From positions 1,116,001 to 1,180,000 of the forward strand of contig CP150548.1 of the NCBI GenBank assembly GCA_049487715.1: 64,000 bases of DNA, read 5' to 3'. This document shows positions 29,299 to 38,728 of this stretch, piece after piece. The position numbers and the translations under genes are program-made. The stretch comes from Pycnococcus provasolii. Its lineage: Eukaryota > Chlorophyta > Pseudoscourfieldiophyceae > Pseudoscourfieldiales. Every line of letters starts with the position of its first letter. The first letter of the stretch is position 1. A model generated the notes under the pieces. That model saw only the letters and a program-made list of their open reading frames with translations. It made no database searches and was not told the DNA's origin.

Positions 29299-31392
29299 AT
29301 GGCGCCCGTACCGACGCCCGGCTCATCGTCCACGGCGTCCATGGCGTCCGCGGAGCCGGGCAAGCCGAGCCACCTCAAGCGACGCGAGGAACCGCTCATG
29401 GACAAACTCATGGCGGACAAGAGGCTCGTCTACGGCGGCCTCGCGTTCCTCGTCGTCCTTCTCGTCGGCTTTCTCGCCTCGGAGCACGCGGCGCTCCAAA
29501 AAGAGCGCGCGGCGATCGAGGTCGAGGTGACGGCCGGCAAGAACAAGGCGGACGACGAGGCGGTGGGAATCAACATCAACGACAGCCGCGACGACGAAGA
29601 CTTCGCCGCGAAGGACACGAAGGCTTCAGGCGAGGTGACCATCGCAGGAGCGGGGGCGTCGCCGGAGGTGGCGGACGAATCCACGGCGGTCGACGGACCG
29701 AGCGCTTGCCGTGACAAGGATGACGAGTGCGCGGAGTGGGCCAAGGCGGGGGAGTGTGTTGCCAACCCGGGATACATGGTTGGCGACGAGCAGAACGAGG
29801 GTGTGTGCCGCCTTGCATGCGGCGTGTGCAAGCCCGACGGCGCGGGGGCCGCGGGTGAGCCGGGAAAGCCGAGCGTGCCCGACGATGGCGGTGTTGGCGC
29901 GGGCAGCGACTCCGGCGCTGACGTGGAGGCGGCGGCGACCGACGGCCTCGGCGCCGCCGCGGCGCAGGCTGACGACGCATCGTCCAAGGGTGTCAAGGCA
30001 GCGGCGGAGTGCCGCGACCTCTCGCCCAACTGCGAGAGGTGGGCTCGCGCGGGCGAGTGCGCGAAGAATAATGACTACATGGTTGGCGGCGAAGGATACG
30101 AGGGTCAGTGCGTGCTAAGTTGCGGCGCATGCCCCGGCGCGGAGGGCCCCAAGGCTGTGTCCGAGGAGCCGGACCGCCCGCCGCGCATCGCGGACCACAC
30201 GCTCAAGTGGCCGGCGAAACGAACGGATCAGGGCCACATCTGCGTCGGGCTGACGACGTCCGCGTGCGTGCGCGGGCTGTTCAAGCCGGAGGTGCAGCGC
30301 CTAAAGGCAAACGACAGGTCAGTCGCAAGTGGCGCGGGCGGACCCACGGGGTGCAACGAGGCTTACGCGACGCTGCTAACGCGAGACGACCAGCTTCCCG
30401 GCGCGCTGGTGCTCATTTATTCCATCCGCAAGTTTGCCACCGTCGACCGTGACATCGTTGTGTTCGTCTCAATGGGCATCACGCAGTCGATCATCGCGCA
30501 GCTGCAGACAGCGTGCGTTGTCGTCAAGCGAGTGACGGAGCCGTTCGATCCCACGACACATGTGGGATTCACAAAGCTAAGCATGTGGCTCGCGGTTGAC
30601 TACGCAAAGCTCGTCTTCTTCGACCCCGACGCTTGGGTTCGCAAGGATCCCGGCGACATGTTCACGTTCGAGGCGCCTGCCGCAGTGAAGGCTCCGCCGC
30701 ACCCGCGCGTTATCAACGAGGTTTACAACAGCGCCGCCATGGTTGTCGAGCCGTCGAGAAAGACCTTCTTCGACATGCTCGCAAAGGTGGGCATCATCGA
30801 CAGCGTGGAGAGGATTGGCAACGCCACGGTGAACACCGACAGACTATTCCTCACGGGCTACTTCGACCAGTGGACAACGATGAGCAGCGACTATATGGAG
30901 GTGCTCGGGGACACCGTCACAAAAATTGTGCCTGAGCTCACGAATCTGCGAATCCGCCACGTCATCAAGTCCATGCCCCCCTACACGCCGAACACCGTGC
31001 TCGACTTTGCCGTGTTGAACGCCGGTGGCGTTCACGTGGACACTTCCGTCAAGCCGTGGAGCCCAGGCTGGCGTATCCCGTGCAGTTGGGAGTGTCGATA
31101 TCGCAAATACCAAAGCTTGTACGAGGCGGTGGTTGAGGAATGGTGGCTGCTCTACTACGACATGTGCAATGTGCCGCAGCCAACAGATCGAGGCATGTAC
31201 AGCCTACTCGAGGTGCACGACCCCTTCGGGATGTTCAACAAAAAAGAATACGAATTCTGTCTCGATTACGACTGCACCGCCACGGGAGCCATTTCCACCG
31301 TTGGCGCTGGAGCGGCAGAGCTCGTCGAAAGGGCGATGCCCAACACGCGCAAGGCGAAGAAGGCCAAGGGCCTGAGAAAGCTCGTGCTTTGA
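29299..31392 (+). CDS. Type II membrane GT8-family glycosyltransferase with two ShKT domains
   Basis: 698 residues from the ATG at 29299. One membrane helix (LVYGGLAFLVVLLVGFLA, about residues 43-60) after a short basic tail gives Golgi-type type II topology. A stem region contains two six-cysteine ShKT modules: CRDKDDECAEWAKAGEC...CRLACGVC and CRDLSPNCERWARAGEC...CVLSCGAC, separated by an Ala/Gly linker. The catalytic part is glycogenin-like GT8: AYATLLTRDDQLPGALVLIY, DIVVFVSMG, MWLAVDYAKLVFFDPDAW with the metal-binding D-x-D, and VYNSAAMVVEPS. ShKT is a structural disulfide module common in algal secreted proteins (also fused to prolyl hydroxylases), not itself a toxin. Donor and acceptor sugars are unknown; cell-wall or glycoprotein modification is an inference. 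Confidence 0.85.
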   Translation: MAPVPTPGSSSTASMASAEPGKPSHLKRREEPLMDKLMADKRLVYGGLAFLVVLLVGFLASEHAALQKERAAIEVEVTAGKNKADDEAVGININDSRDDEDFAAKDTKASGEVTIAGAGASPEVADESTAVDGPSACRDKDDECAEWAKAGECVANPGYMVGDEQNEGVCRLACGVCKPDGAGAAGEPGKPSVPDDGGVGAGSDSGADVEAAATDGLGAAAAQADDASSKGVKAAAECRDLSPNCERWARAGECAKNNDYMVGGEGYEGQCVLSCGACPGAEGPKAVSEEPDRPPRIADHTLKWPAKRTDQGHICVGLTTSACVRGLFKPEVQRLKANDRSVASGAGGPTGCNEAYATLLTRDDQLPGALVLIYSIRKFATVDRDIVVFVSMGITQSIIAQLQTACVVVKRVTEPFDPTTHVGFTKLSMWLAVDYAKLVFFDPDAWVRKDPGDMFTFEAPAAVKAPPHPRVINEVYNSAAMVVEPSRKTFFDMLAKVGIIDSVERIGNATVNTDRLFLTGYFDQWTTMSSDYMEVLGDTVTKIVPELTNLRIRHVIKSMPPYTPNTVLDFAVLNAGGVHVDTSVKPWSPGWRIPCSWECRYRKYQSLYEAVVEEWWLLYYDMCNVPQPTDRGMYSLLEVHDPFGMFNKKEYEFCLDYDCTATGAISTVGAGAAELVERAMPNTRKAKKAKGLRKLVL

Positions 31393-31655
31393 TTTTTTGA
31401 TAACCAGAAGTGGCTTGATGGGCGATGAGCGCGGCGAAATTGCACGAAAACAAGCTAAGATCGCTCATTCAGTAATGGAACTTAAGTCACTTTGTCCAGC
31501 GGTCGTCCATTCACGCCATTCACATTCCACCGTCCAGGAAAGATTTGTGATTCTTTAAAAATTTACTCACTTTTACATTTTACAGACGGAAATCCTGTTC
31601 CACAAGGGTGAAAGGTAGTAGTAGGTTGCATACTGTAGAGTTGCGGTTGTCGCCA

Positions 31656-34600
31656 TCATTTATTTCCACGCCGGCTCCTCTCAAGCCATTCATGCACTTC
31701 GCTTGCATGACGCTGGCTCATCCATGCATCCGTGCGAAGAGCGCGGAGAGAGCTGATGCTGGCGTAGAGGCACACATCTGCATGGTTGTCGCCATTGCTG
31801 CGTGCACTCGACGCCGCGACAACCAGAGCTGTGAGCGCGCTTTCAGCACCCAATTCTCCAATCACGAGAAGGAGAGCATCAGCACCAGTCATGTCGTCCG
31901 CCAAGAATCGAGACGCGTCATCTAGTGCGTCGGCCACTGATCCGCCATCATCGCCATCGCCGCTAAGTGCAAGCGTGTATGCACGCGCGCCTGGAGCCGT
32001 GCATCTCCGCGTAATGTCTGCCACAAAGGTGTCGTCGGCACAGCCACCTGACGCATCTACGATCAAAATCGCGCCGAATCGCACGCAGTTGTCCACATAG
32101 CCACGTTGCGAGGCATTGGCGGAATATGTGATGCGACTTGCCCAAACGCCTGCACTCACACGATTGACCACGATCGAACTCCCCGACGCATCACTGCTGT
32201 CAGCTTGAGGCATAAGTGCAGGAATTGACGGCATGGTAGGTCGAGCGAGCGTCTCGCCTTTAATGCTTTGCGCGCTTGCAGCACTGAGCCAAACCTCACC
32301 GGCATCCGAATCCGTGCCGTACTCGGCACGAGCCACAGGAGCTGCGTGCGGAACGTCCGAGGCAATGCTTGCCGCAACCTCCGCGAGGATCCGAGCTGCA
32401 TCATGCGGCAGTGGACGACGCTCTGCATCGCGCTCCAACAGGCGAAGTAGCGCTCGCTCGACTCTCGGGCGAATGGAATCCGGACATCGGCCGATCTGTT
32501 CAGCCGCCTCGGGTGGAAGCAGGTCGACGCCCTCAGTCGTAATGCGCCCGAAGAAAGCCGTGTAGTCCGCATCGGAAAATAAGTACAGACCAGTGAGCAC
32601 CTCGTACACGAGACAACCTAGTGCCCAGACGTCCGCCTTGGGTCCTGCACCCACACGGCGTCTGCGATCGAATGTTGACGTAAGCTTGCGACGCAGAATC
32701 GCATTGTTTCCAATCGCAGTCGTCAGCATCTCTGGAGGGCGCACCACTTCCGTGCCGCGTGCGCGCATCGTAAGATACGTCGACTGCTCAAGGCTCGTGC
32801 CTCGCAGACCCTGCATCTGTGCTCCTGCTTGGCGCAAGACCTTCGCGTCGCCAAAATCCGTGAGAACGCAGTGAAACGGCAGGCGTGACTGGCCGTCCAG
32901 ATGCGCTGCCGCTGGATGCCACAGCTCAGCATTTGACACGCCAGGCAGAGGTTCAATGAGCACATTATCCGACTTGAGATCGAAGTGCACGACGCCTTGC
33001 GCATGAACTGCCGCAATAGCCGCAGCGACAGAGGCTGCAGCCTCGAGGTACATAGGCAGAGGTGAATCTGTTGCATGAGAAGGAACGCCAAGCACGTGTG
33101 CTCGTCGCCACTGGCGTAGAGATGCGGGGTACGCCTTGAAGGCGAAGAAAAACCCTCCCTCGAGGCCAAAACCATAATCAAGCAGCTCGCACGTCACACG
33201 TCGACCCGAATCATCTCGGCAGTCGGCGAGCACGCTCAGCGCACAGAGCTCGGCATGAACCTCTGCTAGAGATGCCTCAGTGGTCTTCACCACCGTCGCT
33301 TCGCCAAACTTCGTGGGCAGTGCACCACGCAGCAGGATCGAACGAGCACCGCGCGCGAGACGCAGCAGCGGCACTCCGAACGCGCCCGCGCCAACGACAG
33401 GTGCTTTTAAATCCTGCGCGCTCGACGGATGGCAGATAGTGGCAGTGATGCCACATGCATGACACAGTCGAAGCAGTCTCTCACCCGCCGAGCGAAGGGC
33501 GGCAGGCCAGTCCTGTACAAGGCTTTGGACGTCGCGCAGCAGCCGTAATCCAGCAGGGTCCCTGCGAAGACTTGCGGTGAGCACACGCGACACTTCTTCA
33601 AGTTCCAACTCTGCGCCATGAAGCATTTGCCATCCACTATGTTCGTCGAGCAACAACAGCAGGGTCAGCTCAACCAACGTAGCGCGCAATGCAGGGGTCG
33701 TGACTACAGTGTCGCCCTTCAAGGCGCCGTTCACAGGTGCGAAGAATCCCTCGGGAAAGATATTAGCGGCATCTGCGATGGGACTTCGCACTTCACTCTG
33801 CGGTTGCGAATATACCGTGAATCGCGCGCTCGGCGTGTCCATGATCCCATCTTTGGTCGCATCAAGTCCAAGCAAAAGCTTGGGAACCATTCCCACGGTG
33901 TTCGCAGGCGTGTGTGGCGTCGCCCAGCTCACAGGCGTTTTCGAGCGAGCTCGGTCGAGCGGAGTTGCTTCAACTGCGATTTCTTTCGAAGCGTCCACAT
34001 CCTCAACCTCCGAATCAGCCGAGTCGTATTTCGGCGCCAGCTCGCTCTGCTCTTGAAGATTCCGATAATTGGCCACTTTTTCCTCCAATTCATCGGAACC
34101 CATGCTTTCTAAGCTTTCTAAGTGAAGCATGCCCTTCTTCTGCTTCGCCTCCTCCTCTGCCGCCTCGAGCGCCTCGAGCGCCTCCACGTCATCCTCGAGA
34201 TCGCCCGTGAACTCGTACGCGCCGGGTGGACTCTTCTTCTGCTTCGCCTCCTCCTCTGCCGCCTCGAGAGCCTCGAGCGCCTCCACGTCATCCTCGAGAT
34301 CGCCCGTGAACTCGTACGCGCCGGGTGGACTCTTCTTCTGCTTCGCCTCCTCCTCTGCCGCCTCGAGAGCCTCGAGCGCCTCCACGTCATCCTCGAGATC
34401 GCCCGTGAACTCGTACGCGCCAGGTGGACTCTTCTTCTGCTTCGCCTCCTCCTCTGCCGCCTCGAGAGCCTCGAGCGCCTCCACGTCATCCTCGAGATCG
34501 CCCGTGAACTCGTACGCGCCAGGTGGACTCTTCTTCTGCTTCGCCTCCTCCTCTGCCGCCTCGAGAGCCTCGAGCGCCTCCACGTCATCCTCGAGATCGC

Positions 34601-34733
34601 CCGTGAACTCGATGACCCCCTTTGACACCGGAGCCGCGGATGTGTCTTCAGCTGCCGATGGCTTCCCTTGCGATGGCAATATCGGCAGAGGGGAGCGCTG
34701 TGGCACCCTGGTATGGAATTGGCGCCACTTCAA
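31656..34733 (-). CDS. Kinase locus, C-terminal part: repeat region, protein kinase and phosphatase-like tail
   Basis: The frame has no ATG at its upper end (TTG at 34733) and continues the two frames above it, so it is probably the 3' part of one large gene. It starts with five copies of a 33-residue acidic unit (EFTGDLEDDVEALEAL...). A linker of about 250 residues precedes a protein kinase domain: GAGAFG loop, VVK lysine, VVHFDLKSDNVLI catalytic loop, DFGDAK, RPPEML, and DVWALGCLVYEVLTG. All key catalytic residues are present, with Phe in place of Arg before the catalytic Asp. The tail after the kinase has the order of a dual-specificity phosphatase fold (VRFGAILIVD, then LADDMTGADALLLVIGELG), but the C-x5-R active site is missing. 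The tail call is an inference. Confidence 0.75.
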   Translation of the reverse strand: MKWRQFHTRVPQRSPLPILPSQGKPSAAEDTSAAPVSKGVIEFTGDLEDDVEALEALEAAEEEAKQKKSPPGAYEFTGDLEDDVEALEALEAAEEEAKQKKSPPGAYEFTGDLEDDVEALEALEAAEEEAKQKKSPPGAYEFTGDLEDDVEALEALEAAEEEAKQKKSPPGAYEFTGDLEDDVEALEALEAAEEEAKQKKGMLHLESLESMGSDELEEKVANYRNLQEQSELAPKYDSADSEVEDVDASKEIAVEATPLDRARSKTPVSWATPHTPANTVGMVPKLLLGLDATKDGIMDTPSARFTVYSQPQSEVRSPIADAANIFPEGFFAPVNGALKGDTVVTTPALRATLVELTLLLLLDEHSGWQMLHGAELELEEVSRVLTASLRRDPAGLRLLRDVQSLVQDWPAALRSAGERLLRLCHACGITATICHPSSAQDLKAPVVGAGAFGVPLLRLARGARSILLRGALPTKFGEATVVKTTEASLAEVHAELCALSVLADCRDDSGRRVTCELLDYGFGLEGGFFFAFKAYPASLRQWRRAHVLGVPSHATDSPLPMYLEAAASVAAAIAAVHAQGVVHFDLKSDNVLIEPLPGVSNAELWHPAAAHLDGQSRLPFHCVLTDFGDAKVLRQAGAQMQGLRGTSLEQSTYLTMRARGTEVVRPPEMLTTAIGNNAILRRKLTSTFDRRRRVGAGPKADVWALGCLVYEVLTGLYLFSDADYTAFFGRITTEGVDLLPPEAAEQIGRCPDSIRPRVERALLRLLERDAERRPLPHDAARILAEVAASIASDVPHAAPVARAEYGTDSDAGEVWLSAASAQSIKGETLARPTMPSIPALMPQADSSDASGSSIVVNRVSAGVWASRITYSANASQRGYVDNCVRFGAILIVDASGGCADDTFVADITRRCTAPGARAYTLALSGDGDDGGSVADALDDASRFLADDMTGADALLLVIGELGAESALTALVVAASSARSNGDNHADVCLYASISSLRALRTDAWMSQRHASEVHEWLERSRRGNK
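34134..34610 (-). repeat. Five tandem copies of a 99-bp coding repeat
   Basis: Units begin at 34134, 34233, 34332, 34431 and 34530; the last is partial. They are almost identical at the DNA level, differing at a few positions (CGAGCG against CGAGAG; GCCGGG against GCCAGG). They encode EFTGDLEDDVEALEAL..., linked by SPPGAY. Near identity at silent sites points to very recent expansion or ongoing homogenisation. Confidence 0.92.
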
Positions 34734-36570
34734 AGTAGTCCTGCGAATTGTACATCATCGCACCCGCGCTGACCGAGCTCAAGTCCAGGCCAAGTCCAAG
34801 GCCCTTCGCCTTACCAATGGGCGGTATCGTCTTACCAGCATTAGCATTTCCCTTGGGTTTCGGCAAATCGGCAGGTGACGCCCTTGCTTTGACCTGCTTT
34901 TGCGACGTCTGTACTTTTTCCGAATGAGATTTGCTGTCGATTGCATTCAGGAACAGACGTATTGCCTGAATTTGCCTCAAACGCTGTAGGGCGGAGCGCG
35001 ATCGGCTGAGAAGAACATGTCTCAGTGCACTAAGGATGCGCTGGCATGTTTCAACGCGTTGTGCTCCGCTTCGCGCGAGTTCTCGTACAAATGCAACGAA
35101 AAGTGCCTGGACTGTATCACCGCCAATCGCGTCGACGAGAGACGTCGCGGTCGCGTGCGCGAAGATGGCCTTAGCCAAGGACTCCGCGGCATTCTGGCAC
35201 GTGGAAGGCACGGAATCTCCCGACGCAATGATAAGTCTCATAACGATGCCGCCAGCTGGCTCTATGATCCCAAGGACACGCCGAATCGCCAATCGCAAAG
35301 CGCCAACCAATTCCGAGTCTCCACGCGCCGATGCAACCGATCGGCTACTGGAGTTGCCCGGAAGCGGTGGGCGGCGACGTGATGGAAGCGCATACTCGTA
35401 GAATGCAACCACCGGCTGGGCTCGTGCAATCAGGGCAATGGATGACTGAAGGTACGCCATGCATGCCGAAAGCAGCTCGGCGTCAGCTTCAGTGAGAGGC
35501 GCGCCTCGGCTCATAGGTCGGCCCTTTGCCTGATTCGCGTCCAGTGACAGCGCGGTTCCAGCGAGTGTTACCAATTTACGATGCACGAAGCGAAGCACTA
35601 TGAAAGTGCGGCCACTCTTCGTTGCATTGAGGGGTCCAAGCACCGCAGTAAGAAGAGATTTCAGCTCCGCTGCGCCAGCCGTCGCATTCGCATTTTCGTA
35701 GCTTGCAACAGCCGAAGCGGCACGAATCCAGGCAATAAGAGCTGCATGTCCTAATGGCGCCATGCGCGCTTGTCCAGCGTTCTTTCGCGACGGCAAGCCC
35801 GTCGCAGCATGCTGCGACTTTGTGAGTGCACGCACAACACTAGGCATCCAGTCGTTGTGCGTGGCGGCTGCAAAATCGAGGCTGCCAATGTGTTCGATCC
35901 ACGCAAGCAGCCCGGCAGCCTCTTGCGGGGCGTGTCCTGACTTTCCCTGCTCGCGCGCAGCCATCACGGCTTCTAGGCATCTGGCGCTTACACGAAGGGC
36001 TGTGGCAGCCGCGGTTCCGGAGGCCTCGCCAATGGCGAGGTCTGCGCACTGCAGGAGAAGCTCGCTCTCCTCATTGTCAACGGTGGCTCGCGTAAAGCGC
36101 GCACAGTCCTTTGTACCAATCATTTGGGCGATGAGTGCCGCTCCTGGGCCCTCTGCGGAGGACGAGTGCCTCGGAGTCGCACCAACACGCCTGCCACGCG
36201 AGAGGATCGCAAGCATGAGATTCAGCACATCACGCCTTGTTGCAGACTGATCACGCTCAGCTTCACTTCTCCTCGCTGCGCCGGTGTCGAACACATTAGA
36301 GTTGGATGAACGCAGTGGAGGAATTGGTGGGATTGCATGGGCTAATGCAGGGCCACCTGGCCGCTGCTTTGCTCCAGTAGAGGATGACGCCGAGACCAGT
36401 GCCAAGTTGCGGTACGCGTCCGCGGGGATAACAGCAGGGAGTGAATGACTCATACTCGCTAGCCCGACGACGTCCGCCGCGATGAGATCGACGCCCAACC
36501 TCACCGCAGATTGTCTCAAGGCTAAAGCGCTCAGACTCGCGCGACACGATTTGGCGACCAGAATGCGCAC
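34648..36570 (-). CDS. Kinase locus, middle part: helical (armadillo/HEAT-like) region
   Basis: 640 open codons. The upper end is a GTG at 36570, not an ATG, so this is likely a continuation of the frame above, joined by a one-base change or very short intron near 36570-36620. The sequence is rich in short amphipathic helices with Leu/Ala spacing (RRDVLNLMLAILSRGR, LLLQCADLAIGEASG, ALRVSARCLEAVMAAREQG, LLSACMAYLQSSIALIARAQ), suggesting an armadillo- or HEAT-type solenoid; no repeat signature is clean enough to be sure. The end overlaps the kinase frame at 34648-34733, where the reading must shift again. Function would be substrate or partner binding for the kinase. Confidence 0.6.
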   Translation of the reverse strand: MRILVAKSCRASLSALALRQSAVRLGVDLIAADVVGLASMSHSLPAVIPADAYRNLALVSASSSTGAKQRPGGPALAHAIPPIPPLRSSNSNVFDTGAARRSEAERDQSATRRDVLNLMLAILSRGRRVGATPRHSSSAEGPGAALIAQMIGTKDCARFTRATVDNEESELLLQCADLAIGEASGTAAATALRVSARCLEAVMAAREQGKSGHAPQEAAGLLAWIEHIGSLDFAAATHNDWMPSVVRALTKSQHAATGLPSRKNAGQARMAPLGHAALIAWIRAASAVASYENANATAGAAELKSLLTAVLGPLNATKSGRTFIVLRFVHRKLVTLAGTALSLDANQAKGRPMSRGAPLTEADAELLSACMAYLQSSIALIARAQPVVAFYEYALPSRRRPPLPGNSSSRSVASARGDSELVGALRLAIRRVLGIIEPAGGIVMRLIIASGDSVPSTCQNAAESLAKAIFAHATATSLVDAIGGDTVQALFVAFVRELARSGAQRVETCQRILSALRHVLLSRSRSALQRLRQIQAIRLFLNAIDSKSHSEKVQTSQKQVKARASPADLPKPKGNANAGKTIPPIGKAKGLGLGLDLSSVSAGAMMYNSQDYFEVAPIPYQGATALPSADIAIAREAIGS

Positions 36571-38728
36571 TCTTGAAGATTTCTGATCGATTCGTCGTGC
36601 GCGCCGTGTATTCTGACTCCATCGAGCGACGGCTGCATCGCGTTAGACCGCGCATCGTTGTAGAAAGAGCACCTGTTGCGCCGTCCCGCGTACGCGCAGA
36701 AGGCAGGCGAAGTCGCGGCACCGCTGGCATGCCTGAACCTGATCGGCTCGACGCTTCCTGACTGTCCTCAGCAGGGGACATTGCCCTGAAGCTGCCTCGA
36801 AGCGGTGGCACGAGTGCGCGCATCGCCATTGGGGCCGGGATCGGCCGCTCGGGAGAGCTCATCTGACTCGAAATATCGGATCGTGCTGTATCGAAACGCG
36901 ACGGGCTTGCGGTGACGGACGGAGCTTGATTGCTCGAATCAGCCTTCGGCGGGGCGGGCTGCTCAAGCTCCGCACCCTCAGGGATGGGGTCGATTCCACC
37001 CGAGTTTCTCTGAGAGGGCTGCTGGCCATCTGCACCGGCACTTTGCTGTGCACTCTGTTGACCGAGCATGTTCGTAGGGATGCCAAGCACTCCGTCGACA
37101 GCCTTGACATTGCCATCCGTGGTCCCGCCCGCTGGGCGTCCCGCAACGACGCCGCGCTTAATTGGCGTAACGTAGCTGTCCTCTGCCAGTGTCGTCGCAT
37201 CGGGAGATGGCCCACCAACGAGAGCTACACTGCGGCTGAGCAAACTCGCGTACGCCAGAGCTAGCGCATCGGCACCCGCACGAACCTCGAGAGCGTCAAG
37301 ACATGCCATGTCGCCCGCCAGAGCTTCGACGAGACGCACACGCGCAGCGAGGGGCGCACCCGCCGTGACGGCGGCGCGAAGTCCGTCTATAGCATAGGAG
37401 GCGGCGGAAACGGAGAGAACGGTCGGTGCAGCGGCAGCAGCGGCAGCCACGATGGCCCGCGCACGCGATACCAAATCATCGGGGACGCCTCGTTCGCCAC
37501 TTGCCAGCGCCAGCAGCGACTGGAACACGCCGCGGGCGAGCCATTCTGTCGCTATCGTGTCAGGCAGCTTCGGCAATTCCGCCTCCACGCCGCTGAGTGC
37601 GCGCGTAAGGCCCGCAGCTGCTGCGCCGGAGCGCAGTCCACGGGCAAGCTGGCGCACATTCTCGCGATCTTCGCGCGTCAGTGGCGCACCGAAACCACCA
37701 GCCGCGGCTACCGCCGCGTTGGCATTGGGACTGGATGATCCCCGCAGGATAGCGCACGCCTCAGCAAGCGTCTCAACTCGAGTGCTCTCCAGATTTCGGC
37801 TGAGCACGCCGCGCATCTCGAGGCGCATCTGCGTGCCAACCCAGTCGAGGTGCACAAAGCCAGCCTCCCCCGCGGCGGCGGGTGCGCTGTTGTCCTTGGA
37901 GACGACGATCACCACGGAACTCAGCCTTGCCATCGTGCAGACAGCCACGCCACGCACATCCTCGGCGGCAGCGTACTTGCGTAGCGTGGACTCCGCGTCG
38001 TTGACGTCCACAGCGCCGCACGCATCTTTGAGGAATCCCTGATGCCTTTCGACGTCGTGAAGGAGCTGCGCGACGCTGGGCACAAAGGTGCGAACAAGCG
38101 TGGAGGTCCACTCCATGTGTCTTTTTGACACGTGAATAGTCCACTTCGGATCCACCGCGAGGTCATCCCACATGGAGTCGTCGTCGAGCAAACCGCGAGA
38201 CGTGTCAACCTGTAGCGGCGGCGTGTGCAGTCGCGCCTTGGCCATGTGCGGTGCAAGGCTGACTGCGGCCGCGACGTCCCCGCACCTTGCAGCGACGTAC
38301 AGTCGTCCCGCTCTACTCGCTCCGACTTTTTCGCAGCACAGCATGGCAGGTGCGCGTGCGAGTGCAGCGTTCTGCAAGGCGGCGAGTGCGTTGGCAGGTG
38401 CGATGACTCCCACCACAGGCTCTCTTGCCGCATCGTCGTACTCGTCTCCGTCCGGCGTCGGCGCGTACGACTGCGCCGAGGATGCCGGCTGCCTGAAGTT
38501 GGGCGCGAAGCACGCGCAGAACGCGTGCTCAAGTTTCGCGTGTACAATTCGCGCGAGGCGCCCGTCGTGTGCGAGTAGCACGCGTAGGTAGACGCCTCGT
38601 CGCACGACAGGCGTTGCCGCGACTCTCGCCGATTCCGCCTTGAGCGGCCCCCCGTCCAAGTCCACGGACGCCGGCGTGGCTAGAAGCACGCTCTTGCTGT
38701 AATTGGTTTGACCTGAACCCCTCACCAT
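36296..38728 (-). CDS. Kinase locus, N-terminal part, unknown domain
   Basis: The start ATG is 38728 (MVRGSGQTNYSK); upstream codons to 38932 are open but begin with TTG. About 720 codons are convincing, down to about 36620. Below that, another frame carries the coding character, so the C-terminal 100 residues of this frame are probably read-through noise. Features: GVYLRVLLAHDGRLARIVHA at the start, a tryptophan-containing WTIHVSKRHMEWTSTL segment, Ala/Val-rich helices (ARAIVAAAAAAAPTVLSV), and a Ser/Pro/Gln-rich linker (near 36850-37090). No family recognised. Spacing and strand make it the 5' part of the kinase gene, for a total of roughly 2,350 residues. Confidence 0.55.
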   Translation of the reverse strand: MVRGSGQTNYSKSVLLATPASVDLDGGPLKAESARVAATPVVRRGVYLRVLLAHDGRLARIVHAKLEHAFCACFAPNFRQPASSAQSYAPTPDGDEYDDAAREPVVGVIAPANALAALQNAALARAPAMLCCEKVGASRAGRLYVAARCGDVAAAVSLAPHMAKARLHTPPLQVDTSRGLLDDDSMWDDLAVDPKWTIHVSKRHMEWTSTLVRTFVPSVAQLLHDVERHQGFLKDACGAVDVNDAESTLRKYAAAEDVRGVAVCTMARLSSVVIVVSKDNSAPAAAGEAGFVHLDWVGTQMRLEMRGVLSRNLESTRVETLAEACAILRGSSSPNANAAVAAAGGFGAPLTREDRENVRQLARGLRSGAAAAGLTRALSGVEAELPKLPDTIATEWLARGVFQSLLALASGERGVPDDLVSRARAIVAAAAAAAPTVLSVSAASYAIDGLRAAVTAGAPLAARVRLVEALAGDMACLDALEVRAGADALALAYASLLSRSVALVGGPSPDATTLAEDSYVTPIKRGVVAGRPAGGTTDGNVKAVDGVLGIPTNMLGQQSAQQSAGADGQQPSQRNSGGIDPIPEGAELEQPAPPKADSSNQAPSVTASPSRFDTARSDISSQMSSPERPIPAPMAMRALVPPLRGSFRAMSPAEDSQEASSRSGSGMPAVPRLRLPSARTRDGATGALSTTMRGLTRCSRRSMESEYTARTTNRSEIFKSAHSGRQIVSRESERFSLETICGEVGRRSHRGGRRRASEYESFTPCCYPRGRVPQLGTGLGVILYWSKAAARWPCISPCNPTNSSTAFIQL

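Noticed and set aside
34134-34610. CRISPR-like array
   Set aside because: Units are contiguous coding repeats without unique spacers, in a eukaryotic gene.
34122-34625. Leu-rich plus-strand repeat protein opposite the 99-bp repeats
   Set aside because: The sense frame continues into a complete kinase domain; the Leu-rich reading is its complement.
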